Source of the DNA: GCA-003244245 sp050699875
GTDB lineage: Bacteria > Actinomycetota > Actinomycetes > Mycobacteriales > Pseudonocardiaceae
Assembly (NCBI GenBank): GCA_050699875.1
Contig: JBOHFX010000002.1
Span: forward strand, 46,602-110,601
DNA length: 64,000 nt
Direction of reading: 5' to 3'
Positions 1 through 8,588 of this stretch are shown here, piece by piece; the first letter of the stretch is position 1, and the number at the start of each line of letters is the position of its first letter. A program made the position numbers and the translations under genes. The notes beneath the pieces were generated by a model. It ran no database searches and was not told the DNA's origin. It saw nothing but the letters and a program-made list of their open reading frames with translations.

Positions 1-254
1 ATGTAGCCGAGCGGGTGCCCGACATGCAGCCCGGACCCGGACGGGTAGGGGAACATGTCCTGCACGAATAGCTTGTCTTCGGAGACGGCGGCTCCTTGGG
101 GGTCCCCCACCGCCGGCCGCAGCGATCCGACCGGATTGGGCGTGTGGAATGTGCCCCGCTCGGTCCAGCGGTGCTGCCAGCGCCGCTCGATCTCACCGGC
201 CAGCGCCGCGTTGTAGCGGTGCGGCGGGCCGTCCCCGTCATCGGTGCTGCTCAT
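1..254 (-). CDS. leuS: Leucyl-tRNA synthetase, N-terminal part (runs off the window)
   Basis: Leucyl-tRNA synthetase charges tRNA-Leu with leucine in the cytoplasm. Only the first 84 codons are present. They contain the conserved block MFPYPSGSGLHVGHPLGY, whose HVGH is the class I HIGH-type ATP-binding signature and whose context is specific for LeuRS. The ATG at 254-252 gives an N-terminus beginning MSSTDDGDGPPHRYN, a normal actinobacterial extension. The gene reads leftwards out of the window. A strong inverted repeat lies 50-83 bases upstream of the start, so leader-level control is possible. Identity is secure; only the exact start is inferred. Confidence 0.93.
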   Translation of the reverse strand, partial: MSSTDDGDGPPHRYNAALAGEIERRWQHRWTERGTFHTPNPVGSLRPAVGDPQGAAVSEDKLFVQDMFPYPSGSGLHVGHPLGY

Positions 255-303
255 GATCGTCCTTCCGAACTCAGCCCTGATGGACAGTCCCCAGGAAACA
301 GGA

Positions 304-337
304 GACCCCCTAGGCGCCAATGGGGCCGTAGGGGGTC
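304..337 (-). promoter_or_regulatory. Inverted repeat in the leuS leader (candidate attenuator)
   Basis: Perfect 9-bp arms GACCCCCTA and TAGGGGGTC enclose a 16-base loop. The structure lies 50-83 bases before the leuS ATG and would form a GC-rich hairpin in the leuS 5' leader. No T-run follows, and I see no actinobacterial T-box core sequence. It could be an attenuator, a processing structure or a protein site. No other gene on either strand explains it. Confidence 0.5.
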
Positions 338-472
338 GCCGCGCTGACTGATTCCGCCGGTCAGCGCAGCCCGAGAAGGAGCCGGCGGGCGGTGCTCATG
401 GCGGCGATGATAGCAGGTTGACCAACGACGGGTTCACCCGATAAGCCGCGCGGCGCCGGTACCCTGGCCGAC

Positions 473-871
473 GTGTCTGCGTCCAGACTGCTCGGTGGAC
501 TCCTGCTGGTCGCTGGCGTGGCGCTGTTCACTGTCGGCCTGCTCGGCTGGCGGCGGCGGTTGCCGCGCAACCGGTTCGCCGGCATCCGCACCCCCGCGAC
601 GCTGCGCTCCGAGGCCGCCTTCCGCGCTGCCAACCATGTGGCCGCCCCGCCGGTACTGGCGGCCGGCGCGGTTAGTGCAGCAGGCGGAGCGCTGGTTTTC
701 GGGACTGTGGGGCCGGCGCTCACCGTGATCGTCGGGGCGACCGGTATCGGCGTGGTCGGCCTACTGGTCGCCGGCGGATTGCTCGGTCATCGGGCGGCCG
801 CTGCGATGCCCCCGCCGACGGGTCGTTGCGGCGGCTGCGCCTGCGATGGCGGGGGTTGCACCGCGACTTGA
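473..871 (+). CDS. SdpI-family membrane protein
   Basis: This 132-residue protein has a hydrophobic N-terminal helix (residues 4-25) followed by the stretch NRFAGIRTPATLRSE and two further hydrophobic segments near 60-80 and 82-105. The R-F-x-G-I-R-T block is the hallmark of the SdpI family, whose founder is an immunity and signalling membrane protein in Bacillus; most actinobacterial members have unknown roles. The C-terminus is Cys/Gly-rich (GRCGGCACDGGGC), which is unusual and might bind metal. It starts with GTG at 473. It stands alone, divergent from leuS. Confidence 0.75.
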   Translation: MSASRLLGGLLLVAGVALFTVGLLGWRRRLPRNRFAGIRTPATLRSEAAFRAANHVAAPPVLAAGAVSAAGGALVFGTVGPALTVIVGATGIGVVGLLVAGGLLGHRAAAAMPPPTGRCGGCACDGGGCTAT

Positions 872-906
872 CGGTCAGCCGGCTTTCCGACCGTCCAGTC
901 GGGGTG

Positions 907-1347
907 TCAAAGACGGACCGAAGGCGTTCCATTGTCTGATGGAGCTAACTGGGCCATGACGGTGGCCGTGTCCATCCATACGTTTTCCCGGCTGATGCGG
1001 CCGGCGCGGAACTCGAAGACATGCAGCATCTGGAAACTTACCTTCCGGCCGTTGCCGGGCAGGCCAGCGAGACTGCCGGTCACGGTCGCCGTGCACGCGT
1101 GTTCGACGACGCAGACGTCGTCGCCGTAGAAGCAGCGAACTTCCCTCAGCTCGTCAGTGCGCACCTCGCGCATCAAATGCTCGTAGCGTTGGCGGGCGGC
1201 GGCGCGGCCGTGCACGGGGCCGCCGGGAGCACCGACCACGTCGTGCTCGACGTCGTCGGTGTACACCGCGACCGCCGCGTCGAGATCACCCGTGTCTTCT
1301 GCCGCGATGTGCACGTCGACCAGCGCCTTCATCTCTTCCTGCGTCAC
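907..1347 (-). CDS. SnoaL/NTF2-like protein
   Basis: A 146-residue protein with the alpha+beta cone pattern of NTF2-like/SnoaL proteins: an N-terminal helix with DTGDLDAAVAVYTDDVEHDV, a middle GGPVHGRAAARQRYEHL segment, and a C-terminal sheet ending in FEFRAGRISRENVWMD. The family includes polyketide cyclases, isomerases and many uncharacterised small-molecule binding proteins, so the reaction cannot be named. It is divergent from the MarR gene at 1402. The 54-base gap carries two operator copies, so it is probably the MarR target. Confidence 0.72.
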   Translation of the reverse strand: MTQEEMKALVDVHIAAEDTGDLDAAVAVYTDDVEHDVVGAPGGPVHGRAAARQRYEHLMREVRTDELREVRCFYGDDVCVVEHACTATVTGSLAGLPGNGRKVSFQMLHVFEFRAGRISRENVWMDTATVMAQLAPSDNGTPSVRL

Positions 1348-1360
1348 GCCGGGTTCTCCC

Positions 1361-1397
1361 GTCAGGTAACCTGACCACTACCGTAAGGTACCCTGAC
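1361..1397. promoter_or_regulatory. Twin 15-bp MarR-type operators
   Basis: GTCAGGTAACCTGAC (1361-1375) is a perfect palindrome around a central A. GTAAGGTACCCTGAC (1383-1397) is an imperfect second copy. Their centres are 22 bp apart, about two helical turns. They fill the gap between the SnoaL-like gene and the divergent marR start at 1402, which suggests autoregulation and co-control of both genes. Confidence 0.72.
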
Positions 1398-1401
1398 GGT
1401 C

Positions 1402-1899
1402 ATGTCAACGGAGTGGTCCGTCCGCATCCTCGGGTTGGTTCAGTTTGCGTTGGAACTCGGGTTGTCTCAAGCGATGGCGGAGGTGGCGCCGCGGCATTTA
1501 CAGCTGCGGCCGGCCCACCTCCAGGTCTTCCGACGGGGTTCACTGGACTCAGTCCGGATCACGCAGCTTGCAGCCCGTTCAGGCATGACCAAGCAGTCGA
1601 TGCATGAGCTGGTGGGCCACTTGGAGCAGCACGGTTACGTCCGGCGGGAGCGGGACTCGGCCGACCCGCGGGCGCTGCGAGTGCGGCTGACCGCACGGGG
1701 GCACGAGCTGGAGGGGCAGCTGCGGGCGGCGACGGCCCGGGTACACCTGCAGTGGCTGGACCAGCTGGGGGAGGAGCGGTTCGGGACATTGTGGTCCGCG
1801 CTGCAGGACGTGACCGGACGGGACGATCCGCTGCCAGATCCGGCGGAGCTGGCCCGCCAGGCCGGTAGCGTCGCCCGGGAGGATCTTCACAACCGCTGA
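1402..1899 (+). CDS. MarR-family transcriptional regulator
   Basis: This 165-residue protein has a winged helix-turn-helix. The recognition region reads VRITQLAARSGMTKQSMHELVGHLEQHGYV and is followed by the wing RRERDSADPRALRVRLTARG, typical of MarR proteins. The ATG at 1402 lies five bases after the second operator, so bound protein would block its own expression. The divergent SnoaL-like gene is the obvious partner. The ligand is unknown. Confidence 0.88.
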   Translation: MSTEWSVRILGLVQFALELGLSQAMAEVAPRHLQLRPAHLQVFRRGSLDSVRITQLAARSGMTKQSMHELVGHLEQHGYVRRERDSADPRALRVRLTARGHELEGQLRAATARVHLQWLDQLGEERFGTLWSALQDVTGRDDPLPDPAELARQAGSVAREDLHNR

Positions 1900-1971
1900 A
1901 CGTGGATCACAGCCGGGGCTCGCGTTCCCGCACACCAAGCCGGCGGGCGGTCGCTCGTACCTGCGGATACG

Positions 1972-2409
1972 TCAGTGCAGGCAGAACTCGTTGCCCTCCG
2001 GGTCGGCCATGACCAGGCACCACCCGGCCGGCTCGTCGAGCTCGCGCAGCAGAGTGGCACCCCCCTCCTTCAGTTGTGCGCACTGAGCCCAAGCCGCCGC
2101 TTTGCGTTCCTCGCTACCGAACGCGGCGCCGGGTGCGACATCGATATCGAGATGCACCCGGTTCTTCACCGTCTTGGTTTCGGGCACCTTCTGAAACAGT
2201 ATCCGCGGTTTCCCGCCTTCCGGGTCGACCACAGCAGCGAGCCGGTCATGGTCCTCGGGCGGTATTCCGAGCTGCTCGGCGAACTCCTCCCAGGAAGCAA
2301 AGCCCGCCGGCGGCGGCTGCAGGACGTAGCCGAGCGCTGCCGCCCAGAACTCGGCGAGCCTGCGCGGGTCGGAGCAATCAATGACTACCTGTACGTCGAG
2401 CGCGGCCAT
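1972..2409 (-). CDS. VOC-superfamily (glyoxalase-like) protein
   Basis: I start the protein at the ATG at 2409, where AAGGGAG precedes it; an upstream in-frame start at 2448 lacks a ribosome site. The 145-residue product begins MAALDVQVVIDCSDPRRLAEFWAAALGY and ends WCLVMADPEGNEFCLH. These are the two ends of a vicinal-oxygen-chelate fold of the glyoxalase-like subgroup common in actinomycetes. Members bind or turn over small molecules; no specific substrate can be assigned. It is convergent with marR and shares a strand with ligB. Confidence 0.82.
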   Translation of the reverse strand: MAALDVQVVIDCSDPRRLAEFWAAALGYVLQPPPAGFASWEEFAEQLGIPPEDHDRLAAVVDPEGGKPRILFQKVPETKTVKNRVHLDIDVAPGAAFGSEERKAAAWAQCAQLKEGGATLLRELDEPAGWCLVMADPEGNEFCLH

Positions 2410-2501
2410 CTCGACTCCCTTCGGTGGCCCAAGTACACACAGTGCCAAGACAGACGAACAACGTTGCAGGCTTGACCGCCAAGGTCGGGCAGCTTGTTAC
2501 C

Positions 2502-4013
2502 CTAGCCAGGCAGCAGGGCGCGCACCGCGCCGATGGTGTCCGCATCGGCCGGCGTCCTGTCCGGTCGGTAGCGCTGCACCCGGGCGAAGCGCAGCGCGAC
2601 GCCGCCAGGGTAGCGGGTGCTGGCCTGCACCCCGTCCAGCTCGATCTCCACCACGAACTCCGGTACCAGATACACCACGTGCCCGTCCTGCCGAAGCGCC
2701 CGAGCCGAGAACTGCTCGGTCTGCCAGGCCAGCAGCGCGTCTGTCATTCCCTTGAACGTCTTGCCGACCATCACCGGCGGCCCGCCGTCGGGGTCGCGCG
2801 CCCCGAGGTGGATGTTCGACAGCATTCCGGTGCGCCGGCCGTAGCCCCACTCGGCGGCGAGCACCACCAGGTCCAGAGTGTGTGCGGGCTTGACCTTCTG
2901 CCATGCCCGGCCCCGCCGGCCGGCGGCATACGGCGCATCCAACGACTTGACCATCACGCCCTCGTGCCCGGCCGCCAGCGCCTCGTCCAGCAGCGCGGCG
3001 GCCCGCTCGCCATCTGGCGCGAGCACGCCGGGCATCCGGTGCGGGCCCGCGACCTGCGCGAGCGCGTCGAGCCGCTCCCGCAGCGGCGCGTCGAGCAGGT
3101 CGAGCCCGTCCAGATGCAGGCAGTCGAAGAACCGCGGTCGCAGTACGCCGGCGCTGGCGTTGCTCATTGTCTCCTGGAACGGGCGGGGCCGGCCGTCATC
3201 GGTCAGCGCCAGCGATTCGCCGTCCAGCACGGTGGCGCGGCAGGGCAACGCCCGCGCCAGCTCGACCAGGTCGGGCACCGTGGCGGTGATGTCGCGCAGG
3301 CTGCGAGTGAACACCCGAATCTCGTCGCCGTCGCGGTGCAGCTGGATGCGCGCGCCGTCCAGCTTGTACTCGACAGTGACGCCGCGGCCACCGCTGCCGG
3401 AGCCCAGCTCGGCGAGCGCATCGTCCAGGCTCGCGGCCGGGGAGGCCAGCATCGGGCGGACGCCCCTGCCGACCTCGAGCCGGAAGGCGGCCAATGCCTC
3501 CGCGCCGCCGGACAGTGCCGCTCGAGCGGTGACCGGGAGTTCGCCGGACAGCATCAGCGCCCGGCGAACCAGCTCGGCGGGTACCGCCGCGGCGGCTGCC
3601 ACCGCCTCGGTGAGCACCCCCTCCAGGGCGCCCTGGCGCAGCTCCCCGATCAGCAACCGGCGCAGGAAGTGCTGTTCGTCGGCGGTCGCCGAGCCGAACA
3701 GCTCGGCCAGCAGGGCGGCGCGGCGGGCCGCCGATCCGGTGCCGCTGCAGCCGGCCAGCGCGTCGAGCGCGGCGTCCACCCGCTCAACAGTGAGCCCCGG
3801 CGCCGGGACCGCCGGGGGGGCAACCGCGGCAAGGGTGCGCCAGCCGGTGCCCATCCGGCCCTGGCGCGGCTCACCGGCCAGCCAGGCCACCGCTGGCTCG
3901 ATCTCCGCCTGCGCCAGCGAGCGCAGGACCCCCGCCAGGATCTCGACCTTGGCCCGCCGCGACCGGGTGCCGCCCACGGCGGCGGACGCGGCGACGACCT
4001 CGGCGAACAGCAC
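2502..4013 (-). CDS. ligB: ATP-dependent DNA ligase (LigB type)
   Basis: This 503-residue protein matches the length of mycobacterial LigB. The adenylation motif KLDG (residues 217-220, within VTVEYKLDGARIQLH) supplies the lysine that forms the ligase-AMP intermediate. Later nucleotidyltransferase motifs (VLDGESLAL, HEGVMVKSLDAPY, AWQKVKP) and a C-terminal OB-fold region are present. The N-terminal 180 residues match the DNA-binding domain of this subgroup. The family seals nicks in repair and is usually dispensable beside NAD-dependent LigA. It starts with GTG ten bases after the lipid-kinase gene, so the two probably share a transcript. Confidence 0.92.
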   Translation of the reverse strand: MLFAEVVAASAAVGGTRSRRAKVEILAGVLRSLAQAEIEPAVAWLAGEPRQGRMGTGWRTLAAVAPPAVPAPGLTVERVDAALDALAGCSGTGSAARRAALLAELFGSATADEQHFLRRLLIGELRQGALEGVLTEAVAAAAAVPAELVRRALMLSGELPVTARAALSGGAEALAAFRLEVGRGVRPMLASPAASLDDALAELGSGSGGRGVTVEYKLDGARIQLHRDGDEIRVFTRSLRDITATVPDLVELARALPCRATVLDGESLALTDDGRPRPFQETMSNASAGVLRPRFFDCLHLDGLDLLDAPLRERLDALAQVAGPHRMPGVLAPDGERAAALLDEALAAGHEGVMVKSLDAPYAAGRRGRAWQKVKPAHTLDLVVLAAEWGYGRRTGMLSNIHLGARDPDGGPPVMVGKTFKGMTDALLAWQTEQFSARALRQDGHVVYLVPEFVVEIELDGVQASTRYPGGVALRFARVQRYRPDRTPADADTIGAVRALLPG

Positions 4014-4022
4014 GTCGCCGAT

Positions 4023-4928
4023 TCAACCGCAGCGCCGTGCTGGGGTAGCGATGACCCGCCAGACCCTTGGCTGCACGTTCCATGTCCGGTGGCTGACTCC
4101 CTCGCTGAGCTCGCCGTCACTGTTGATCGGCACCGGTGGGCCGGCCAGCTCAACTGTGCGGCCCCGGGTCAGCACGACGTCGGGGTGCTCGGTGTGCCTG
4201 CCCTGGCGGAGCAGCTGTGCATAGCGCAGGCGGGCCAGCGGGCCGGTCGCGGTGCTGACGACCACCTCAGCCAGACCGTCGTCGGGCTCGGCGTGCGGGG
4301 CCAGCGGGGTGCCGCCGCCGATCGTGCGCCCGTTGAGGATACCGACCTGCAGCACGCGACGGGCCCCGTCGGTGATCGTCGCGCTGTCCACGCTGACCCG
4401 CAGCGGCCAGCCCGGGATGCGCAGCCCGGCCAGCAGCGCCCCGACCCGGTACGCGAGCATCCCCAGCACGGGTTTCAGCGGCTCGCCCTCGCGGGCGCCC
4501 TGAGCGCCGATGCCCAGGTGCACCGCATTGATCACCATACCGCCTGCGTCGTCGGTCAGCAGGTCCATCTCGTGAGGCGAGCCCTCCAGCACGACACGGG
4601 CAGCCGCGGCAGGATCCAGCGGGATGCCCACGGTGCGCGCGAAGTCGTTCCCGGTGCCCAGCGGCACCAGACCGATCGCCCGGCTCGCCAGCTCACTGCG
4701 AGCGTGCAACGCGGCGACGAGCAGGTGCAACGTGCCGTCGCCGCCGGCTGCGACCGGGAGCCGGTGCGGATGCGCCCCAAGCACAGCGTTGAGCTCATCC
4801 GGGCTGCCGAGCGGCTCGCTGCACACGTCGGCGCCGCCGCGGTGCAGCACGTCGAGCACCTCCTGCAAGGCGCCCTCGTCCGCGCTGCCGGCCTTGGCGT
4901 TCGAGATGACCAGCAAGCCTTGCTCCAT
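4023..4928 (-). CDS. Diacylglycerol-kinase-family lipid kinase
   Basis: A 301-residue protein starting MEQGLLVISNAKAGSADEG. It carries the DAGK catalytic signatures AAGGDGTLHLLV and VPLGTGNDFAR; the GGDGT loop binds nucleotide. The C-terminal beta-sandwich includes INSDGE, typical of bacterial lipid kinases of the DagK/YegS group. It probably phosphorylates a membrane lipid such as diacylglycerol, or a sphingosine-like lipid. The ATG at 4928 is the natural start; the frame stays open further upstream, but that stretch shows no family similarity. It precedes ligB on the same strand and is divergent from the phosphatase at 4998. Confidence 0.9.
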   Translation of the reverse strand: MEQGLLVISNAKAGSADEGALQEVLDVLHRGGADVCSEPLGSPDELNAVLGAHPHRLPVAAGGDGTLHLLVAALHARSELASRAIGLVPLGTGNDFARTVGIPLDPAAAARVVLEGSPHEMDLLTDDAGGMVINAVHLGIGAQGAREGEPLKPVLGMLAYRVGALLAGLRIPGWPLRVSVDSATITDGARRVLQVGILNGRTIGGGTPLAPHAEPDDGLAEVVVSTATGPLARLRYAQLLRQGRHTEHPDVVLTRGRTVELAGPPVPINSDGELSEGVSHRTWNVQPRVWRVIATPARRCG

Positions 4929-4997
4929 ACCGACTACAAAACCACTACCGCTGGCACATAACGCTGATCTGGGTACAAACTGAAGCGGGAGGTGACC

Positions 4998-6626
4998 ATG
5001 GCGCGGCTTGTTCTCGGTCCAATGCTGCGCTACGTCGACTCGACCAGCGCGGTGGTGTGGGTCGAAACGGACGCGCCGTGCCGGGTCGAGGTCCTCGGCG
5101 TCGAGTGCCCGACGTTTGCCCTGCACGGTCACCACTACGGGCTCATCGAGCTCGCCGACCTCGCGCCGGGCAGCTCGCAGCGCTACACGGTCAGTCTGGA
5201 CGGCGAGCAGGCGTGGCCGAAGCCCGGCAGCGAGCTGCCGCCCAGCCGCATCCGTACGGTCGACCCGAAGGCGCCGGTGCGGCTGGCGTTCGGCTCCTGC
5301 CGGACCAGCGCGCCGCACGACATGAGGCACAACCTCACCCACGGGTTCGACGTGCTGCGCTGCTTCGCCAATGAGCTCCGCAACACCGAAGAGTCACAGT
5401 GGCCGACCACGCTGATCCTGCTCGGCGACCAGGTCTACGCCGACGAGCCGCCCGACGTCCTGCTGAAGTTCATCCAGCAGCGGCGCGGCACCGACGACCC
5501 GCCGACCGACGAGCTGCGGGACTTCGACGAGTTCGCCGAGCTCTACCGGATCGCCTGGATCGACCCGGACATCCGCTGGCTGCTGTCCACCCTGCCGACC
5601 GCCATGATCATGGACGATCACGACCTTCGGGACGACTGGAACACCTCGCGGACGTGGCGAAATCAGATGGCCCAGGTGCCGTGGTGGCGGCAGCGTGTGA
5701 TCGGTGCGCTGGGCTCGTACTGGATCTACCAGCACGTCGGGAACCTGTCGACGGACGAGCGGGCCGGTGACACGCTGCTCACCGCACTGCGGGAGGCCGT
5801 AGGGGACGGCGGCGCGCTGCTGGACGAGTTCGCCGAGCGGTCCTATCACCAACCGGGCGGCACCAAGTTCAGCTACGCCCGCGACTTCGGCCCCACCCGG
5901 TTCGTCATGATCGACAGCCGGTGTGGGCGGCTACTGAACCCGGGCGAGCGAAGAATGCTGGACGACACCGAGTGGAAGTGGCTCGTCGAGCAAGCCACCG
6001 GCCAGTACGAGCACCTGGTGATCGGCACGTCACTGCCTTACCTGCTGCCGGCGGGGCTGCATTACCTGGAAGCCTGGAACGAGGCCGTATGCGATGGGGC
6101 GTGGGGCGACCGGGCGGCCCAGGTCGGGGAGAAAGTGCGGCAGGCCATCGACCTGGAGCACTGGGCGGCCTTTCGCCGCTCGTTCGAGGCGGTGGCTCAC
6201 CTGGTGATCGATCTGGCAGCAGGGCGGTACGGGCAGCCGCCGGCCAGCATCGGGTTCCTCTCCGGCGATGTGCACTACGCCTACCTGGCTCGCGCGTCGC
6301 CGCCGGCCGCTGCGGCCGGCTCACCAACGAGCATTTACCAGGTCGTCTGCTCACCAATCCGCAACCCGCTGTCCGGGCCGGTCCGCGTGCTCAACGCGGG
6401 CGCAAGCTTCGTGGTCGCCGGACTCATCGGCCGTGGGCTGGCCAAGGCCGCGGGCGTGCCACGAGCGCCGTTTGACTGGACGGTGACCACCGGCCCCTAC
6501 TTCCGCAACGTGCTCAGCACGCTGGAGATCGACGGGGGGCGGGTGGACGTGCGTTGGGTCGCACCGAGTGCCAGCATCGACGACCCTCCGCCGCTCCAGG
6601 AGATCGGTGCACAACGCATCCACTGA
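4998..6626 (+). CDS. PhoD-like metallophosphatase
   Basis: A 542-residue protein. GGGAGGT at 4987-4993 points to the ATG at 4998 rather than an in-frame GTG at 4992. An N-terminal beta-rich domain (about residues 1-90) precedes the catalytic domain. Visible metal-site motifs are FGSC, LLGDQVYADE, MDDHDLRDDW and SGDVHYAY, characteristic of PhoD/alkaline-phosphatase-D proteins. No signal peptide or Tat motif is visible at the N-terminus, so this member is probably cytoplasmic, unlike secreted PhoD. The substrate is likely a phosphodiester or phosphomonoester. It is divergent from the lipid kinase. Confidence 0.88.
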   Translation: MARLVLGPMLRYVDSTSAVVWVETDAPCRVEVLGVECPTFALHGHHYGLIELADLAPGSSQRYTVSLDGEQAWPKPGSELPPSRIRTVDPKAPVRLAFGSCRTSAPHDMRHNLTHGFDVLRCFANELRNTEESQWPTTLILLGDQVYADEPPDVLLKFIQQRRGTDDPPTDELRDFDEFAELYRIAWIDPDIRWLLSTLPTAMIMDDHDLRDDWNTSRTWRNQMAQVPWWRQRVIGALGSYWIYQHVGNLSTDERAGDTLLTALREAVGDGGALLDEFAERSYHQPGGTKFSYARDFGPTRFVMIDSRCGRLLNPGERRMLDDTEWKWLVEQATGQYEHLVIGTSLPYLLPAGLHYLEAWNEAVCDGAWGDRAAQVGEKVRQAIDLEHWAAFRRSFEAVAHLVIDLAAGRYGQPPASIGFLSGDVHYAYLARASPPAAAAGSPTSIYQVVCSPIRNPLSGPVRVLNAGASFVVAGLIGRGLAKAAGVPRAPFDWTVTTGPYFRNVLSTLEIDGGRVDVRWVAPSASIDDPPPLQEIGAQRIH

Positions 6627-6634
6627 CCTGCGCT

Positions 6635-6835
6635 CTATCCCGCTGGGTTCCTGGCCGCCGCCATGATCGCCGCTGCGAAGTTGGACACGGCATGGGGCGG
6701 TGCGTAGGGGAGAAACATTGAAGGCTCGACGAGCTCGAGCTCCAGTAGCAACGGCGTCCCGTCCGGGCCCCCGAGCAGGTCGATCCGGGCGTACAAGAGC
6801 TCAGCTCGGGCGAAGGGGGTGGCATCGAGGACCGC
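6635..6835 (-). pseudogene. C-terminal remnant of an ATP-grasp protein
   Basis: One minus-strand frame reads 66 residues including LYARIDLLGGPDG, LLLELELVEPSMFLPY and a closing helix before TAG at 6637-6635. This is the last part of a RimK-like ATP-grasp domain, with the terminal metal-binding E-x-E-L-x-E-P-S segment. Nothing upstream in this frame continues the domain, so only about a fifth of a normal gene remains. It lies in a 680-base stretch of decayed sequence. Confidence 0.55.
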
Positions 6836-6986
6836 TTACCGCAATTCGGGTGCTGCCGCACGAATGCTGCGTGCGCCGGATCTTCATTCATTTTCAGGTA
6901 CCTGTTGATGGCGTCTGCTGGGATTTGCGTCAAGAGGTCAGATCAACGTTGCGTGCGATGTTCTGGCGACATCAGGAGATGGGGCG

Positions 6987-7139
6987 TTATACACCGCCCC
7001 AATAGGTCGCTGTCTTGGTCTGGTGGTCGAAGACCGCGTTGACCAGACCATCCATGAAGACACCGTTCAGGACGTGGATGTGTTCGAGACCGCTGCCGGC
7101 GATCAGATCGTCGGCCTGGCGCCGAAGGTCGAAGTAGAC
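6987..7139 (-). pseudogene. Fragment of an NmrA-like NAD(P)-binding protein
   Basis: Fifty residues ending in a stop codon include VYFDLRRQADDLIAGSGLEH and VLNGVFMDGLVNAVFDHQ. They resemble the middle of NmrA-type Rossmann proteins, where a Y/F-x-x-K/R-x-x-x-E/D helix is followed by the 'gly-phe-met-asp' loop. The glycine-rich N-terminus and the rest of the C-terminus are missing or out of frame. No intact gene is present. Confidence 0.45.
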
Positions 7140-7307
7140 ATGCGACCAGCGCGTCCAACGTGGTCTTCTTCTGCGGGTCCTGCCGCGCATCGGGCCTGGC
7201 GAGCAGGCGCAGCCGCACGGTTGGCAGCGTCTGCAGTTGTGTAGGTCTGCCGTGCAGCGGCTCGACAGGGATTGATGCCACACCTAGATTGACCGCGGTG
7301 ATGAGCG

Positions 7308-7910
7308 ATGATCGCCGGGGAGACCGACCGCTGCGGCGGGATGCGGAGCGCAAATCGCCAGCGGATCCTCACGGCGGCCGCGGACCTCATCGCCGAGCAT
7401 GGACTGGCGGTCAGCCACGATCAGATCGCGAAGGCTGCCGAGGTGGCGGTCGGCACGGTCTATCGCCGTTTTCCGGACATGTCGACGCTGATCGATGCGT
7501 TGTTCAGCGACCAGGTCGACGCGGTCGTCGCGTCATCGCGTGGCGCCCTGCAGATTTCCGACCCCTGGCAGGCGCTGGTCACATTCATGACCGAGATCCT
7601 TGAGTTTCAGGCCAGCAACCGAGGTTTGGGGGAGCTCAGCACCGCGAGCGGGCACGGCCTGGCACTCGCTTCGTACGCTCGGACACAGATTGCTCCGGTC
7701 GTGACCGAACTCCTGGCCCGGGCCCACGCCGCGGCCGTCGTGCGAAGCGATGTCGTCGAACAAGATCTCGCGCTCGTACCCGTCATGATCGGGGCAGTCA
7801 TCCGTAGCGCACGAACGGTAGATTCGGACCTATGGCGTCGCACCCCGGCGATCGTGCTTGATGGGCTGCGACCGATTCATCAAAGACCGATTGCCGGGCA
7901 AGGCACGTAG
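7308..7910 (+). CDS. TetR-family transcriptional regulator
   Basis: A 200-residue protein with the N-terminal HTH RQRILTAAADLIAEHGLAVSHDQIAKAAEVAVGTVYRRFPDMSTLIDALF; GTVYRRFPD is the recognition-helix end typical of TetR proteins. The C-terminal ligand domain is unassigned. ATG at 7341 is an alternative start that would remove eleven residues and sits just before the HTH. The nearest possible target is the truncated SDR/epimerase locus on the other strand, 130 bases downstream. The upstream DNA is decayed, so its original target may have been lost. Confidence 0.86.
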   Translation: MIAGETDRCGGMRSANRQRILTAAADLIAEHGLAVSHDQIAKAAEVAVGTVYRRFPDMSTLIDALFSDQVDAVVASSRGALQISDPWQALVTFMTEILEFQASNRGLGELSTASGHGLALASYARTQIAPVVTELLARAHAAAVVRSDVVEQDLALVPVMIGAVIRSARTVDSDLWRRTPAIVLDGLRPIHQRPIAGQGT

Positions 7911-8039
7911 CAGCTCCCAGATGGCGCAGATCATCAGCAGCACTTAGCCACGTTCGGCTCATCGCCAGCAAAGGCATGTTGGTGGGGACTCGCGAACGTC
8001 GCCGTGGCGTATGGGGCATCAGGTTGCCAGTGGGGCTGA

Positions 8040-8588
8040 CTAGCGCTGCGCGGTCGGGCGGATCACGATTTCATTCACGTCAACTCCGACTGGTTGGCCG
8101 ATAGCGTAGGAGATGGCGGCGCTGATCGCGTCCGGCGAGATCGACCTCGCCCGATAGGTGCGCATCAACTCCCGCGCAACCGGCTCAGTGATCGAGTCGG
8201 CCAGCTCCGACTCAACCACGCCGGGCGAGATCGTGGTAACTCGGATGCACGGGTCGACCTCCAGCCGCAGGCCCTCGGTGATCGCCCAGGCGGCGTATTT
8301 GGTGGCGCAGTACACCGCAGCGGTGGGTGACACCTGGTGCGCGCCGATCGAGGCGATGGTGACGAAGTGGCCGCTGCCCTGGCGCTGGAACAGCGGCAAG
8401 GCAGCGGCGATCCCGTTCAGCAGGCCCTTGATGTTGACGTCGATCATCCGGTCCCATTCCTCGACCAGCAGCGCGTCGAGCCGGGACAACGGCATGACGC
8501 CGGCATTGTTGATGATGACATCGACCCGCCCGTGCGCCTGCACGGCCGCATCGACAAACTTCTCGACATCGGCGCGGTCGGTGACGTC
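8040..8588 (-). pseudogene. Short-chain dehydrogenase missing its N-terminus
   Basis: From 8588 this frame reads DVTDRADVEKFVDAAVQAHG and continues through VINNAGVMPLS, a YCATK active-site segment and the C-terminal half of an SDR enzyme. It lacks the roughly 60-residue Rossmann nucleotide-binding start (TGxxxGIG). An internal GTG at 8543 could start translation, but the product could not bind NAD(P) normally. Upstream sequence belongs to the epimerase gene, which runs into this gene in another frame. A deletion therefore joined the two genes. Confidence 0.8.

Noticed and set aside
2878..4224. A 448-codon plus-strand frame rich in Ser/Arg/Pro
   Set aside because: Antisense shadow of ligB; no ribosome site, no recognisable domain.
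2424..4961. An 845-codon open frame on the plus strand
   Set aside because: It lies exactly opposite ligB and the lipid-kinase gene, has Arg/Gln/His-rich composition without any domain, and is explained by G/C-rich codon positions.
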